A stretch of 64,000 bases of DNA from Streptomyces sp. R44 (GTDB lineage: Bacteria > Actinomycetota > Actinomycetes > Streptomycetales > Streptomycetaceae): positions 4,216,001 through 4,280,000 of the forward strand of contig NZ_CP163444.1 in NCBI RefSeq assembly GCF_041053105.1. Direction: 5' to 3'. Position numbers and translations under genes: made by a program. This document shows, piece after piece, positions 42,079 to 50,584 of this stretch. The notes beneath the pieces are model-generated. The model searched no databases. It saw only the letters and a program-made list of their open reading frames with translations, and was not told the DNA's origin. How positions within the stretch are numbered: the first letter of the stretch is position 1; every line of letters begins with the position of its first letter.

Positions 42079-42423
42079 ATGCACCGTCATGAGGGTCCAC
42101 CGCTGCGGAAGTTCGTCACCGTCGCCGCCGTCGCCGTGCTCATGGGCACGGCGGCGGCCGGCGTCCTGATCGGCCGGTACCACGAACGGCCCCCGTGGGG
42201 CACGGACATCGCGTACGAGGGCGGGTACGTCCAGGCGAGCCGGATCCGCGGCTACGACACCGACGGCTCCCGGACCAGGTCCCTGCTCGCCGGGGAGTGC
42301 GCGCTCATGGAGCGGCAGGGGATGGGCGGCGACCGGGCCGTGCACGACCCGGCGGCCTGGGTGGAGGGGTGCCTGGACGGGGCCGCGGGGCGCCCGTCCA
42401 GGAATCAGGGGATCGTCCGCTGA
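42079..42423 (+). CDS. Small membrane-anchored hypothetical protein
   Basis: A 114-residue protein. Residues 8-32 are a single hydrophobic segment (FVTVAAVAVLMGTAAAGVLIG) after a basic start, so it is an anchored or secreted protein. The rest is polar with two cysteines (ECALMERQGMGGDRA, WVEGCLDGAAG). No family recognised. The stop TGA abuts the MITE at 42424. Confidence 0.65.
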   Translation: MHRHEGPPLRKFVTVAAVAVLMGTAAAGVLIGRYHERPPWGTDIAYEGGYVQASRIRGYDTDGSRTRSLLAGECALMERQGMGGDRAVHDPAAWVEGCLDGAAGRPSRNQGIVR

Positions 42424-42592
42424 CTAGGGCCTGTCTGACAATTCACGTCGGATCAGGCCGGGCCGTCCGGTGCGTGCGATCGGCGTGCGGCCGGGGCGCC
42501 CTCGTAGCGGAGCTACTTGGGCGTTTCGGCCGTGCGGCGAGCGTGCGTGCCGGACGGCCCGGACCCGGCGGGAATTGTCAGACAGGCCCTAG
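42424..42592. mobile_element. 169-bp MITE with perfect 20-bp inverted ends
   Basis: CTAGGGCCTGTCTGACAATT (42424-42443) and its exact complement AATTGTCAGACAGGCCCTAG (42573-42592) bound the element. Inside, GGGCCGTCCGG-type arms also pair. No open frame of its own is likely. The CTAG or TA at each tip fits IS5-family target sites. The right tip supplies the stop codon of the NHL gene. It lies between two convergent genes and would also act as a transcription terminator. Confidence 0.85.
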
Positions 42593-44394
42593 CCGTCCAT
42601 GCCGGCGAGGATCAGCGGAAGCCGGGCGACGCCCTCGGCCGTGACCTTCACCGGGACGCCCCAGTCCTGCTGGTGGACGTGGCAGGCCGGGTACTCGTTG
42701 GCCGGGTCGTCGTCGCAGGACGCGGCCATCGCGGACACGTGCAGCACGCCCTCGGTGACCTCGGGGTTCAGATCGAGCTCGCGGAAGAGATCCGTCCCGG
42801 TCCCTTCCCCTCCGAGGAGCAGCTCCGGCGGGGTGGAGGAGACCAGGAGGCGGGTCGAGGGGCCGTAGCGCTCGTCCAGCTTCTGCCCGGTCGGCGCCTG
42901 GAAGACGACGTCGAGGCGGAGGCGGCCGGGGGCGACCTCGGTGGCCTCCCGCTGCGTCCGGTAGGCGGCGGACTCGACCTGGACGGCCTCCTCGGGCAGC
43001 CGCAGCCGGGTCAGCCGGTGCCGGGCGGACTCGACGACCACGATGTCGCCGCCGACGAGCACGGCGTCGCTCGGCTCGCGCAGATCGGTGGCGAGCGTGG
43101 TGACCTCACCCGTCGCCGGATCGAAGCGGCGCAGGGCGTGGTTGTACGTGTCGGAGACGGCGACCGAGCCGTCGGGCAGGGCGGTCACGCCCAGCGGGTG
43201 CTGGAGCAGGGCCTGGTCGGCGGCGCCGTCGCGGTGCCCGAAGTCGAAGAGCCCGGTCCCGACGGCCGTGTGCACGACCCCCTCGGCGTCGATCCACCGC
43301 AGGGCGCTGGTCTCGGAGTCGGCGATCCACAGCCGGTCCTCGGTGGCGGCGAGCCCGGAGGGCTGCGCGAACCAGGCCTCGGCGGCCGGGCCGTCGACGA
43401 GCCCCTCGTTCGTCGTCCCGGCGGCGACCTCGACGGTCCCGCTCTCCGGGTCGTACGTCCACAGCTGGTGCACACCGGCCATGGCGATCCACACCTTGCC
43501 CTGCCACCAGGCGACGTCCCACGGCGAGGACAGGTCGACGTCGAGCGCGGGCCCGGAGGTCGGGGAGCCCTGCCACCACTGCTTCCCGGTACCGGCGACG
43601 AGCGCGATGGTCCCCGTCTCCGGGTCGTACGTCCGCAGGGCGTGGTTCACGGTGTCGGCGACGACGACCTTGCCACCGGGGAGCAGGGCAAGCCCCTGGG
43701 GCTCCCGGAAGACCCCCTCGCCGATCCGCCGCACGACGGTCTCGCCGTCCTCGGCGAGCTCGACGAGCTGGTGCCGGGTGGTGTCGGAGACGAGGAAGTT
43801 CCCCGACGGCAGGATGACCGCCTTCCCGGGAAAACGGAGATCGGTCGCGACGGGCTCGGGCGCCACGTAGGGCCCGTCGCCGCGCCGCAGCGTCCCCTTG
43901 GCCTCGTGCTCGGCCTCCAGCTCCTCGACGAGCGTCCGGATGGCGTTGGCGTGCCCCTCACCGGCGTGCTGGGCGACGACGTACCCCTCGGGGTCGATCA
44001 CGACGAGCGTCGGCCACGCGCGCACGGCGTACTGCTTCCAGGTCGCGAGCTCCGGGTCGTCGAGCACGGGGTGGTGCACCTCGTACCGCTCGACGGCGTC
44101 GACGACGGCCTGATGCTCGGCCTCGTGCACGAACTTCGGCGAGTGCACCCCGACGATCACGAGCGTGTCGCGGTGCTTCTCCTCCAGGTCCCGGAGCTCG
44201 TCGAGGACGTGCAGGCAGTTCACGCAGCAAAACGTCCAGAAATCGAGCAGAACAATCTTTCCTCGCAGGTCGGCGAGGGTCAGTTCTTCTCCACCCGTGT
44301 TCAGCCAGCCGCCCTTGCCGATCAGCTCGGGGGCACGGACACGGGCACGTCGGGGCGCGGGCGCGGGGTGGGGCGCCGGGGCGGCATCGTTCAT
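42589..44394 (-). CDS. Thioredoxin-like NHL-repeat protein
   Basis: A 601-residue protein like NHLRC2. Residues 20-165 are a thioredoxin/TlpA-like domain with WTFCCVNCLHVLDEL near residue 55 (Cys-Cys-Val-Asn-Cys). Residues 180-480 are NHL beta-propeller blades (FREPQGLALLPGGKVVVADTVNHALRTYD, HPLGVTALPDGSVAVSDTYNHALRR). A C-terminal domain of about 110 residues follows with SCDDDPANEYPACHVHQQDWGVPV. No signal peptide, so it is cytoplasmic. Its TAG stop lies inside the MITE end. Confidence 0.92.
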   Translation of the reverse strand: MNDAAPAPHPAPAPRRARVRAPELIGKGGWLNTGGEELTLADLRGKIVLLDFWTFCCVNCLHVLDELRDLEEKHRDTLVIVGVHSPKFVHEAEHQAVVDAVERYEVHHPVLDDPELATWKQYAVRAWPTLVVIDPEGYVVAQHAGEGHANAIRTLVEELEAEHEAKGTLRRGDGPYVAPEPVATDLRFPGKAVILPSGNFLVSDTTRHQLVELAEDGETVVRRIGEGVFREPQGLALLPGGKVVVADTVNHALRTYDPETGTIALVAGTGKQWWQGSPTSGPALDVDLSSPWDVAWWQGKVWIAMAGVHQLWTYDPESGTVEVAAGTTNEGLVDGPAAEAWFAQPSGLAATEDRLWIADSETSALRWIDAEGVVHTAVGTGLFDFGHRDGAADQALLQHPLGVTALPDGSVAVSDTYNHALRRFDPATGEVTTLATDLREPSDAVLVGGDIVVVESARHRLTRLRLPEEAVQVESAAYRTQREATEVAPGRLRLDVVFQAPTGQKLDERYGPSTRLLVSSTPPELLLGGEGTGTDLFRELDLNPEVTEGVLHVSAMAASCDDDPANEYPACHVHQQDWGVPVKVTAEGVARLPLILAGMDG

Positions 44395-44501
44395 GGTTCA
44401 AGCTTGCCATCCTGGCCACGTCGACGACGCGCGGCGGGGGCGGGAGGCGTTCACCCGGTGCTTCGGGTGAGAAACCCACGGCGCCGGGCAGACATAGGGC
44501 C

Positions 44502-44993
44502 GTGAAATATCTCGTACGGGACAAGATCTTCGCGATCGGCGACGACTACTGGATCGAGGACGAGCAGGGCCGCCACGCCTTCCTCGTCGACGGCAAGGCG
44601 CTGCGGCTGCGCGACACCCTGGAGCTGAAGGATCCCGACGGGCGGGTCCTGGTCACCCTGCGGCAGAAGATGTTCAGCCTCCGGGACGCGATGACGATCG
44701 AGCGGGACGAGCGGCCGCTCGCGACCGTCCGCCGCAAGCGGCTCTCCCTGCTCCGCAACCACTACCGGGTGACGCTCGTCGACGGCACCGGACTGGACGT
44801 CAGCGGCCGGATCCTGGACCGGGAGTTCACCGTCGAGTACGAGGGGGAGCTCCTGGCGCACATCTCCCGGCAGTGGTTCCACGTCCGTGAGACGTACGCG
44901 GTGAACGTGGTCCGTGAGGACGCGGACGCGGCGCTGCAGATCGCGGTCGCCGTGTGCGTGATCCGGATGGCGGAGCGGGAGAGGGAGGACTGA
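44502..44993 (+). CDS. LURP-one-related family protein
   Basis: A 163-residue protein. MKYLVRDKIFAIGDDYWIED, LVDGKALRLRDTLELKDPDG, VLVTLRQKMFSLRDAMTIE and the C-terminal YAVNVVREDADAALQIAVAVCVIRM form the LOR (Tubby-like) barrel around a central helix. No enzymatic role is known; phospholipid binding has been suggested for the superfamily. GTG 44502 has no ribosome binding site and AGACAT lies 6 nt upstream, a possible leaderless start. Confidence 0.88.
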   Translation: MKYLVRDKIFAIGDDYWIEDEQGRHAFLVDGKALRLRDTLELKDPDGRVLVTLRQKMFSLRDAMTIERDERPLATVRRKRLSLLRNHYRVTLVDGTGLDVSGRILDREFTVEYEGELLAHISRQWFHVRETYAVNVVREDADAALQIAVAVCVIRMAERERED

Positions 44994-45006
44994 CCCCCCC
45001 AAGTCC

Positions 45007-46203
45007 TCAGGCGGCCTTCTCCAGCGCCTGTTCCAGGTCCGCCCACAGGTCCTCCACGTGCTCGATGCCGACCGACAGCCGGACCGTGCCCGCGCCGATG
45101 CCGGCCGCCGCGAGCGCGGTCGCGTCGAGCTGGTGGTGGGAGGTGGACGCCGGGTGCATCACCAGGGTCTTCACATCGCCGAGGGAGACGCTGAGGGAGG
45201 CGAGCCGTACCGCCTCGACGAAGGCGCGGCCCGCGTCCCGGCCGCCCGCGAGGTCGAGCGAGATCACCCCGCCGCCCCCGGCCGGCAGCAGGCGCGCGGC
45301 GATGTCGCGGTCCGGGTGGCTCGCGAGGGCCGGGTGGCGGACGGCCTCGACCGCCGGGTGCGCTTCGAGCCGGGCGGCGAGCTCGGCGGCGCTCGCGCAC
45401 TGGCGCTCCATGCGCAGGGAGAGGGTCTGCATGCCGCGCAGGGTGAGCCAGGCGGCGAACGGGTCGGTGGACGCGCCCTGTTCGACGGCGTGGTGGCGGA
45501 CGCGCCCGTACAGCTCCGCGTCCTTGAAGACGGCGATGCCGCCGAGGACGTCCGCGTGCCCGGCCAGGTACTTGGTGGCGGAGTGGACGACGATGTCGGC
45601 GCCGTGGTCGAGGGGGCGGCAGAGCAGCGGGGAGGCGAAGGTGTTGTCGACGGCGACGGGGACGCCGGCCTCGGCGGCGACGGCGGCGAGCGCGGGGACG
45701 TCGGCGACGCGGGTGGTGGGGTTGGCGATGGTCTCCAGGTAGAGGAGCCGGGTCTCGGGGCGCAGGGCGGCCCGCACCTCGTCCGGGTCGGTGCCGGAGA
45801 CGTAGGTGACGTCGACGCCCCAGCGGGCGGCGAGGTCGGTGAGGACGGCGTACGTGCCGCCGTACAGGCAGGTCTGGGCGATGACGTGGTCGCCGCTGCC
45901 GAGCAGGCCGAGGAGGACGGCGTTGATGGCGCCCATGCCGGAGGCGAAGGACCGGGCGGCGGCGCCGCCCTCCAGGCGGGTGACGGCCTCCTCCAGGGCG
46001 CGGACGGTGGGGTTGCCGAGGCGGGCGTAGAGGAAGGCGTCCGGGGAGGTGAAGCCGGCGGCGAGGGCGTCGGCCGAGTCGAAGGCGAAGACGTGCCCCT
46101 GGTGGAGGGGGATGCCGAGGGGCCTGCTGCCGGTGATCTCGACGTGGGGCGGGTGGACGGCGAGGGTCTCGGGACGCGGGGTCGCGGAGTCGGCGTGGGT
46201 CAT
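45007..46203 (-). CDS. Trans-sulfuration PLP enzyme (cystathionine gamma-synthase/lyase family)
   Basis: A 398-residue fold-type I enzyme of the Cys/Met metabolism family. FASGMGAINAVLLGLLGSGDHV near 90, VAVDNTFASPLLCRPLDHGAD near 185, and the PLP lysine in VVHSATKYLAGHADVLGG near 210 are clear. C-terminal SVSLGDVKTLVMHPASTSHH and VRLSVGIEHVEDL are family signatures. It could be cystathionine gamma-synthase, gamma-lyase or methionine gamma-lyase. The MocR regulator is divergent, 63 bp away, and probably controls it. Confidence 0.9.
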   Translation of the reverse strand: MTHADSATPRPETLAVHPPHVEITGSRPLGIPLHQGHVFAFDSADALAAGFTSPDAFLYARLGNPTVRALEEAVTRLEGGAAARSFASGMGAINAVLLGLLGSGDHVIAQTCLYGGTYAVLTDLAARWGVDVTYVSGTDPDEVRAALRPETRLLYLETIANPTTRVADVPALAAVAAEAGVPVAVDNTFASPLLCRPLDHGADIVVHSATKYLAGHADVLGGIAVFKDAELYGRVRHHAVEQGASTDPFAAWLTLRGMQTLSLRMERQCASAAELAARLEAHPAVEAVRHPALASHPDRDIAARLLPAGGGGVISLDLAGGRDAGRAFVEAVRLASLSVSLGDVKTLVMHPASTSHHQLDATALAAAGIGAGTVRLSVGIEHVEDLWADLEQALEKAA

Positions 46204-46279
46204 GAACTCAGTCTGGGAAGAAGCCGGTTGCCTTCACAGGTCCAATCCCGGCAGATTGGTTCGGTGATGGAGCCAATCC
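46204..46279. promoter_or_regulatory. Shared regulatory region of the trans-sulfuration and MocR genes
   Basis: CCAATC (46242-46247), its complement GATTGG (46254-46259), and CCAATCC (46273-46279) lie around the MocR start codon. These three elements are candidate binding sites. For the divergent enzyme, CAGACT (46215-46210) stands 6 bp before its ATG, a leaderless -10. Confidence 0.45.
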
Positions 46280-47784
46280 ACTTGTCCCCGGCGTCCCCGC
46301 CGTCCCCGGCGTCCCCGCCGTCCCCGGCGTCCCCGCCGTCCCCCGATGAGCTCGTCGGCCGGCTCGGCCGCTGGTCCGCCGGGCGCGGGCCGCTGTACGT
46401 GCTGCTCGCCGCCCGGCTGCGGCGGCTGATCGACGAGGGCGCGTTGCCGCCGGGCGCACTCCTGCCGCCGGACCGGTGGCTCGCGCGGGCCCTGGCCGTG
46501 GGCCGTACGACGGTGGTCGCCGCGTACGAGACGCTCCGTCAGGAGGGCCGGGTGGTACGGCGCCAGGGCAGCGGGACCCGGGTGGCGGCGGCCGCGCTGA
46601 CGCTGGAAGAACCCCGGGTGAAGGAGACCTCCAACCCGCTCTTCCTGCACCTCCTCGAAGCTCCGGACGACGTGATCCTGCTGAGCTGCGCCGCCCCGGA
46701 CCGGCCGCCGGCCGAGCTGGCGGAGGCGTACCGCGGTCTCGTGCTCCCGGACGGAGACCTCGGCTACCACCCGGCGGGGATCGGGGCCCTGCGGGCGGCG
46801 GTCGCGGCGCGGTACGCGGCGCGGGGCGTGCCGACCGCACCGGGGCAGATCCTGGTCACCACCGGTGCGCAGCAGGCCCTCTCGCTGCTCGCCCGGCTGC
46901 TCGTCGCGCCCGGTGACGGGGTGCTCGTGGAGGCGCCGACGTATCCGGGGGCGCTCGATCTGTTCCGGGAGGCGGCCGCCGTGCCGCTGCCGGTGGCGGT
47001 GGGTCCTGACGGGGTGGACGTGGCGGAGGCGGTGCGGGTGATGGAGCGTCACCGTCCGGCTCTGGCGTATGTGATCAGCCGGTTCCAGAACCCGACGGGG
47101 GCGGTCCTGCCGCCGCTCGCCGGGCGCCGGCTCGTCGAGGCGGCGAACGCGCTGGGGGTGCCGCTGGTGGACGACGAGGTCCTCGCCGACCTCGCCTTCG
47201 ACGCGGCCGCCGGGTGGTCTCCCCTCTCCTCGTACGGCGAGGTCATCGGCGTCGGTTCGCTGAGCAAGGTGGTGTGGGGCGGGCTGCGGATCGGCTGGGT
47301 GCGCGGCCCCGCGCCGCTGATCGCCCGCCTCGCCCGGCTGAAGGCCCTGCACGACCTGGGCTGCGACGTGCCGTCCCAGCTGGCGGCGGTGCGGCTGCTC
47401 GACGGGTACGGGCCGCTCCTCGCGGACCGGCTGCGGGCGGTCCGCGCGGGCCACGACCATCTGCGGGCCGAGCTGGCCCGGCTGCTGCCGTCCTGGTCGT
47501 GCGCCCCGGCGACCGGCGGGCAGACCCTGTGGGTGCGGCTTCCCCACGGCGACGGCGTCTCCTTCGCGCAGCTCGCCCTCCGGCACGGGGTGGCCGTCCT
47601 CCCGGGTGCCACGACCGACGCGCTCGGCGGCAGCGTGCGCCGTCTGCGCCTGCACTTCCTGGCGGCCCCTGAGGTGCTGACGGAGGCGGTACGGAGACTG
47701 GCGGCGGCCTGGGCCGAGTACACACCGGGGCCTGAGGCGGGGCGGGAAGCGGGACGGGCGGCGCTGCGGGGGATCACGGTCTGA
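46267..47784 (+). CDS. MocR-family GntR/aminotransferase-fold regulator
   Basis: A 505-residue MocR protein. Residues 5-25 are a Pro/Ser/Ala tail coded by tandem repeats. The GntR winged helix is at 40-105 (ALPPGALLPPDRWLARALAVGRTTVVAAY, GRVVRRQGSGTRV). The aminotransferase-like domain is at 120-480, with TTGAQQALSLLARLLVAPGDGVLVEAPTYPG near 195 and the PLP lysine in VGSLSKVVWGGLRIGW near 340. It is divergent from a PLP-dependent trans-sulfuration enzyme. ATG 46267 is used; a GTG one codon up is possible. Confidence 0.88.
   Translation: MEPIHLSPASPPSPASPPSPASPPSPDELVGRLGRWSAGRGPLYVLLAARLRRLIDEGALPPGALLPPDRWLARALAVGRTTVVAAYETLRQEGRVVRRQGSGTRVAAAALTLEEPRVKETSNPLFLHLLEAPDDVILLSCAAPDRPPAELAEAYRGLVLPDGDLGYHPAGIGALRAAVAARYAARGVPTAPGQILVTTGAQQALSLLARLLVAPGDGVLVEAPTYPGALDLFREAAAVPLPVAVGPDGVDVAEAVRVMERHRPALAYVISRFQNPTGAVLPPLAGRRLVEAANALGVPLVDDEVLADLAFDAAAGWSPLSSYGEVIGVGSLSKVVWGGLRIGWVRGPAPLIARLARLKALHDLGCDVPSQLAAVRLLDGYGPLLADRLRAVRAGHDHLRAELARLLPSWSCAPATGGQTLWVRLPHGDGVSFAQLALRHGVAVLPGATTDALGGSVRRLRLHFLAAPEVLTEAVRRLAAAWAEYTPGPEAGREAGRAALRGITV
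46285..46338 (+). repeat. Three perfect 18-bp tandem repeats in the MocR N terminus
   Basis: TCCCCGGCGTCCCCGCCG is repeated exactly at 46285-46302, 46303-46320 and 46321-46338. It encodes the (Ser-Pro-Ala-Ser-Pro-Pro)3 tail just after the start codon. Such perfect repeats change copy number by slippage. Confidence 0.9.
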
Positions 47785-47835
47785 CCTCGCGGCCCCCGAA
47801 CCTTCGACTGTGTTTCGACGGAGTAGGAATCCTTC

Positions 47836-48444
47836 ATGCACCTCCACGTCACCCCCTTCGACCTGCGGGCCTGGAAGGCGGGGAACCGGCACGACCACCG
47901 GGCCGGCTGGCAGGGGGTCTCGCCGGAGTTCGGCGAGATCACGCTGACCTGTCCCCTCCCCCGCACCTCTCCGGGGTCGCTCGTCTCGGAGGTACGCGGC
48001 GGGCTGCTGCCGACCGCCTCCTTCGAGGCGCGCGGGGCGCACGTCGAGGGGATGAGGCTGCCGGGCCTGAACCGGTCCACGCTGCGCGTCGGCGACCGGG
48101 TCGTGTATGTGACGCGGAACCGTTTCGGCGCCACCCTGGAGCAGCGCGCCCTGGAGATGCGGTACGCGGGCGACCGCTTCCGGCTCGCGGCCCTCGACAG
48201 GCGGGGCTACGTCCTGACCCGCGCCGCGGACGGCGAGGACCCCGGTGTCCGGATCACCGTCCGCGAGACGGGTCGCGGCAAGGGCCGCAGGCTGTCCGTG
48301 CGGGTCGACGGGCGTGCCGAGGGCGGGGACCTGGCGCTCGGTCTGGTCTTCGCGGGGGTCGACCGCTCCGCGCTGACGCGGACCGGCGCGGTGCGGGCGG
48401 GCCTCTCCCGCGCCACCCATTTCTGGACCGAGTCCCAGTACTGA
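47836..48444 (+). CDS. Hypothetical protein
   Basis: A 202-residue soluble protein rich in beta structure and Arg. VVYVTRNRFGATLEQRALEM and YAGDRFRLAALDRRGYVLTRA, SLVSEVRGGLLPTASFEARGA show no family I can name. No signal peptide. It could be a Tubby/LURP-like barrel but the evidence is thin. GGAG and a start with MHLHVTPF support ATG 47836. It converges with the SMI1 gene after 6 bp. Confidence 0.65.
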   Translation: MHLHVTPFDLRAWKAGNRHDHRAGWQGVSPEFGEITLTCPLPRTSPGSLVSEVRGGLLPTASFEARGAHVEGMRLPGLNRSTLRVGDRVVYVTRNRFGATLEQRALEMRYAGDRFRLAALDRRGYVLTRAADGEDPGVRITVRETGRGKGRRLSVRVDGRAEGGDLALGLVFAGVDRSALTRTGAVRAGLSRATHFWTESQY

Positions 48445-48450
48445 GCCGGG

Positions 48451-49632
48451 CTAGTCGGTCTTCGGGCCGTACGCCTCGAAGCCGATGACGTCCAGCGGGT
48501 CCTCGTGGGGGCGTACGAGGCCGGGGAGGCCTTCCGTGCGGAGTTCGCCGCGCAGCCAGGCGAGGAGGGTGGCGGTGAGCGTGCCGGTGAGCGGCGGGCC
48601 CTGGTCGGCGTGGCGCGGAATGACGATCAGCGGCCAGTCGTCGGGGGTGGCGCCCTCGGTGAGCCAGCACAGCTCGTCGCCGTCGATGGAGTCGGCGAAG
48701 GGCAGGAAGCCGCCGGGTTCGGGCCAGACGGCCAGCGGGTGGTACTCGGGGTGGTCGGCGCGCAGGCCCCGGTAGGCGGCGCCGTACCACTCCTCGGTGC
48801 CCGCCAGGTCGTACCGCTCGGTGCCCAGCGGGGTGCGGAGGCGGAGCCACTGGCACCAGGCGCCGCCGCCGTACGTCTCCATCAGGCGGACGTACTCGGT
48901 GGGGAGGCGGGTGCCGAGGCGTTCGTACAGCCACTCCCAGCTCTCCGAACCGAGGTACGGCTCGGCGGGCGGCGGGATCAGCGCGGTGAGCGTGTCGAGG
49001 CCGGTGCCGCCGGAGGCGAGCGCGGCGCGCTGTCCGGGGGTCGGTTCGGGGCGCCGGGGCGGCGGGGTCCAGGGGGACAGTTCGCCTCCGGCGAGGCCGC
49101 TGCGGGCGAGGTGCGGGCGCAGGCCGTCGGAGACGAAGCCGGTGAGGGTCGGCAGGAGGGTGGTGCCGGGGCGGACCCACGGGTCCTTGCCGGCGTTCGC
49201 GAGGTCCCGCACGTGGACGACGACCGGCCACCGGTCCGGGTCGTCGGAGGCGGTGGTGTCCCAGTAGAGGGTGTCGGACATGCGGGTCTCGCCGAAGGGG
49301 AGGACGCCGGGGGCGTCCCGGCGGCCCTCCTCGACGAAGCTCCCGTAGGAGAAGAGGCGCGCGTCGCTGGCGAAGGGCGTGTGCAGCCAGAGCCGTTCGC
49401 CGATGTCGAGGGGGCCGTAGGCGGTGGCTATCGCCTTGTAGTCGGCGGGCAGGCGCAGGCCGAGCCATTCCTCGACCGCGTCCCAGTCGACGGGAACCGC
49501 GGGGCCCTCCGGCGGCGGGCCGAAGAGCTCCGCGAAGGCGGCGACGGCCGCGGCGTCGACCGCGGCTGCGGTGTCTGCGTCGGCTGCGGCTGCGGCTGCG
49601 GCTGCGGCGTCGGCCGTGTCCGGGTGGGGCAT
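48451..49632 (-). CDS. Double SMI1/KNR4 (SUKH) domain protein
   Basis: A 393-residue protein. An Ala/Asp-rich low-complexity start (residues 5-35) is followed by two SUKH-type domains: VDWDAVEEWLGLRLPADYKAIATAYGPLD at about 50-170, and SWEWLYERLGTRLPTEYVRLMETYGGG at about 225-350 (later FLPFADSIDGDELCWLTEG). SUKH proteins are often immunity proteins against polymorphic toxins. Here none is adjacent; the RHS toxin lies 4 kb away. The ATG overlaps the nitrilase TGA by one base (TGATG). Confidence 0.85.
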   Translation of the reverse strand: MPHPDTADAAAAAAAAADADTAAAVDAAAVAAFAELFGPPPEGPAVPVDWDAVEEWLGLRLPADYKAIATAYGPLDIGERLWLHTPFASDARLFSYGSFVEEGRRDAPGVLPFGETRMSDTLYWDTTASDDPDRWPVVVHVRDLANAGKDPWVRPGTTLLPTLTGFVSDGLRPHLARSGLAGGELSPWTPPPRRPEPTPGQRAALASGGTGLDTLTALIPPPAEPYLGSESWEWLYERLGTRLPTEYVRLMETYGGGAWCQWLRLRTPLGTERYDLAGTEEWYGAAYRGLRADHPEYHPLAVWPEPGGFLPFADSIDGDELCWLTEGATPDDWPLIVIPRHADQGPPLTGTLTATLLAWLRGELRTEGLPGLVRPHEDPLDVIGFEAYGPKTD

Positions 49633-50429
49633 CAGGCCCGCCTCGGCGCCGCGATCCCCAGCACCCGGTCCTTGAGCGCCGGGAACTCCTCCCGGGTGGT
49701 GCGGACCTTCGCCGGGTCGAGGACGACCCGGAGGATCTCCTCGTCCGGGCCGGCCTCCGCGAGGGTCTCGCCCCAGGGGTCGACGACGATCGAGTGCCCG
49801 GCCTGCTCCACGCCCGCGTGGGTGCCGGCGGTGCCGCAGGCGAGGACGTACGCCTGGTTCTCGACGGCCCGGGCCTTGGCGAAGAGGGTCCAGTGGGCGC
49901 GGCGCCGGGCGGGCCAGCCGGCCGGGACGACGAAGGCCTGGGCGCCCGCGTCGACGAGGCCGCGGAAGAGTTCGGGGAACCGCAGGTCGTAGCAGGTGCC
50001 GACACCGACGGTGAGGGTCGGCAGGTCGACGGTGACGAGGTCCTCGCCGGCCGCCATGAGGACGGCCTCGCCCTTGTCGAAGCCGAAGCGGTGGATCTTG
50101 CGGTAGGAGGCGGCGAGCTCTCCGTCGGGGGAGAGGACGAGCGAGGTGTTGTAGAGGGCGCCGCCCTCCGCCTCGACGAAGGATCCGGCGTGCAGCCAGA
50201 CGCCGGCGTCGCGGGCGGCGGCCGCCATCGCGCGGTGGGTGGGGCCGTTCAGCGGTTCGGACTCGGCGGCGAAGAGGTCGGACGCGAACGCGCCGACGGT
50301 CCACAGTTCCGGCAGGACGACGAGGTCCGCGCGGCCGGATTCCTCCCGTACGAGACGCGCCACGCGGGCGCGACGGGCATCGACCGGTTCGTCCGGGTCT
50401 ACCGCGATCTGGATCAGCGAGGCGCGCAC
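49632..50429 (-). CDS. Carbon-nitrogen hydrolase (nitrilase superfamily)
   Basis: A 265-residue hydrolase with the Glu-Lys-Cys triad: DLVVLPELWTVGAF (Glu near 40), ASYRKIHRFGFDKGE (Lys near 112), VGVGTCYDLRFPELFRG (Cys near 145). This is the YafV/omega-amidase-like subgroup. It hydrolyses amides such as alpha-keto-glutaramate or small acid amides. GTG start. The double SMI1 gene follows with overlap, so they are cotranscribed. Confidence 0.92.
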   Translation of the reverse strand: MRASLIQIAVDPDEPVDARRARVARLVREESGRADLVVLPELWTVGAFASDLFAAESEPLNGPTHRAMAAAARDAGVWLHAGSFVEAEGGALYNTSLVLSPDGELAASYRKIHRFGFDKGEAVLMAAGEDLVTVDLPTLTVGVGTCYDLRFPELFRGLVDAGAQAFVVPAGWPARRRAHWTLFAKARAVENQAYVLACGTAGTHAGVEQAGHSIVVDPWGETLAEAGPDEEILRVVLDPAKVRTTREEFPALKDRVLGIAAPRRA

Positions 50430-50584
50430 ACTACCACCGTCCTGGCATTCGAGCCGTCAACACCGGCCTACGATCGTCACACGAAAGCACTGCCGGGGTG
50501 CCTTCGGGCAGCGTAACTTAGCGTCCGAGCCTCCCACCCAGTCGTGTTTTCAGCCCGCGCACCGAAGAACCGCCGAGGGGTCCC

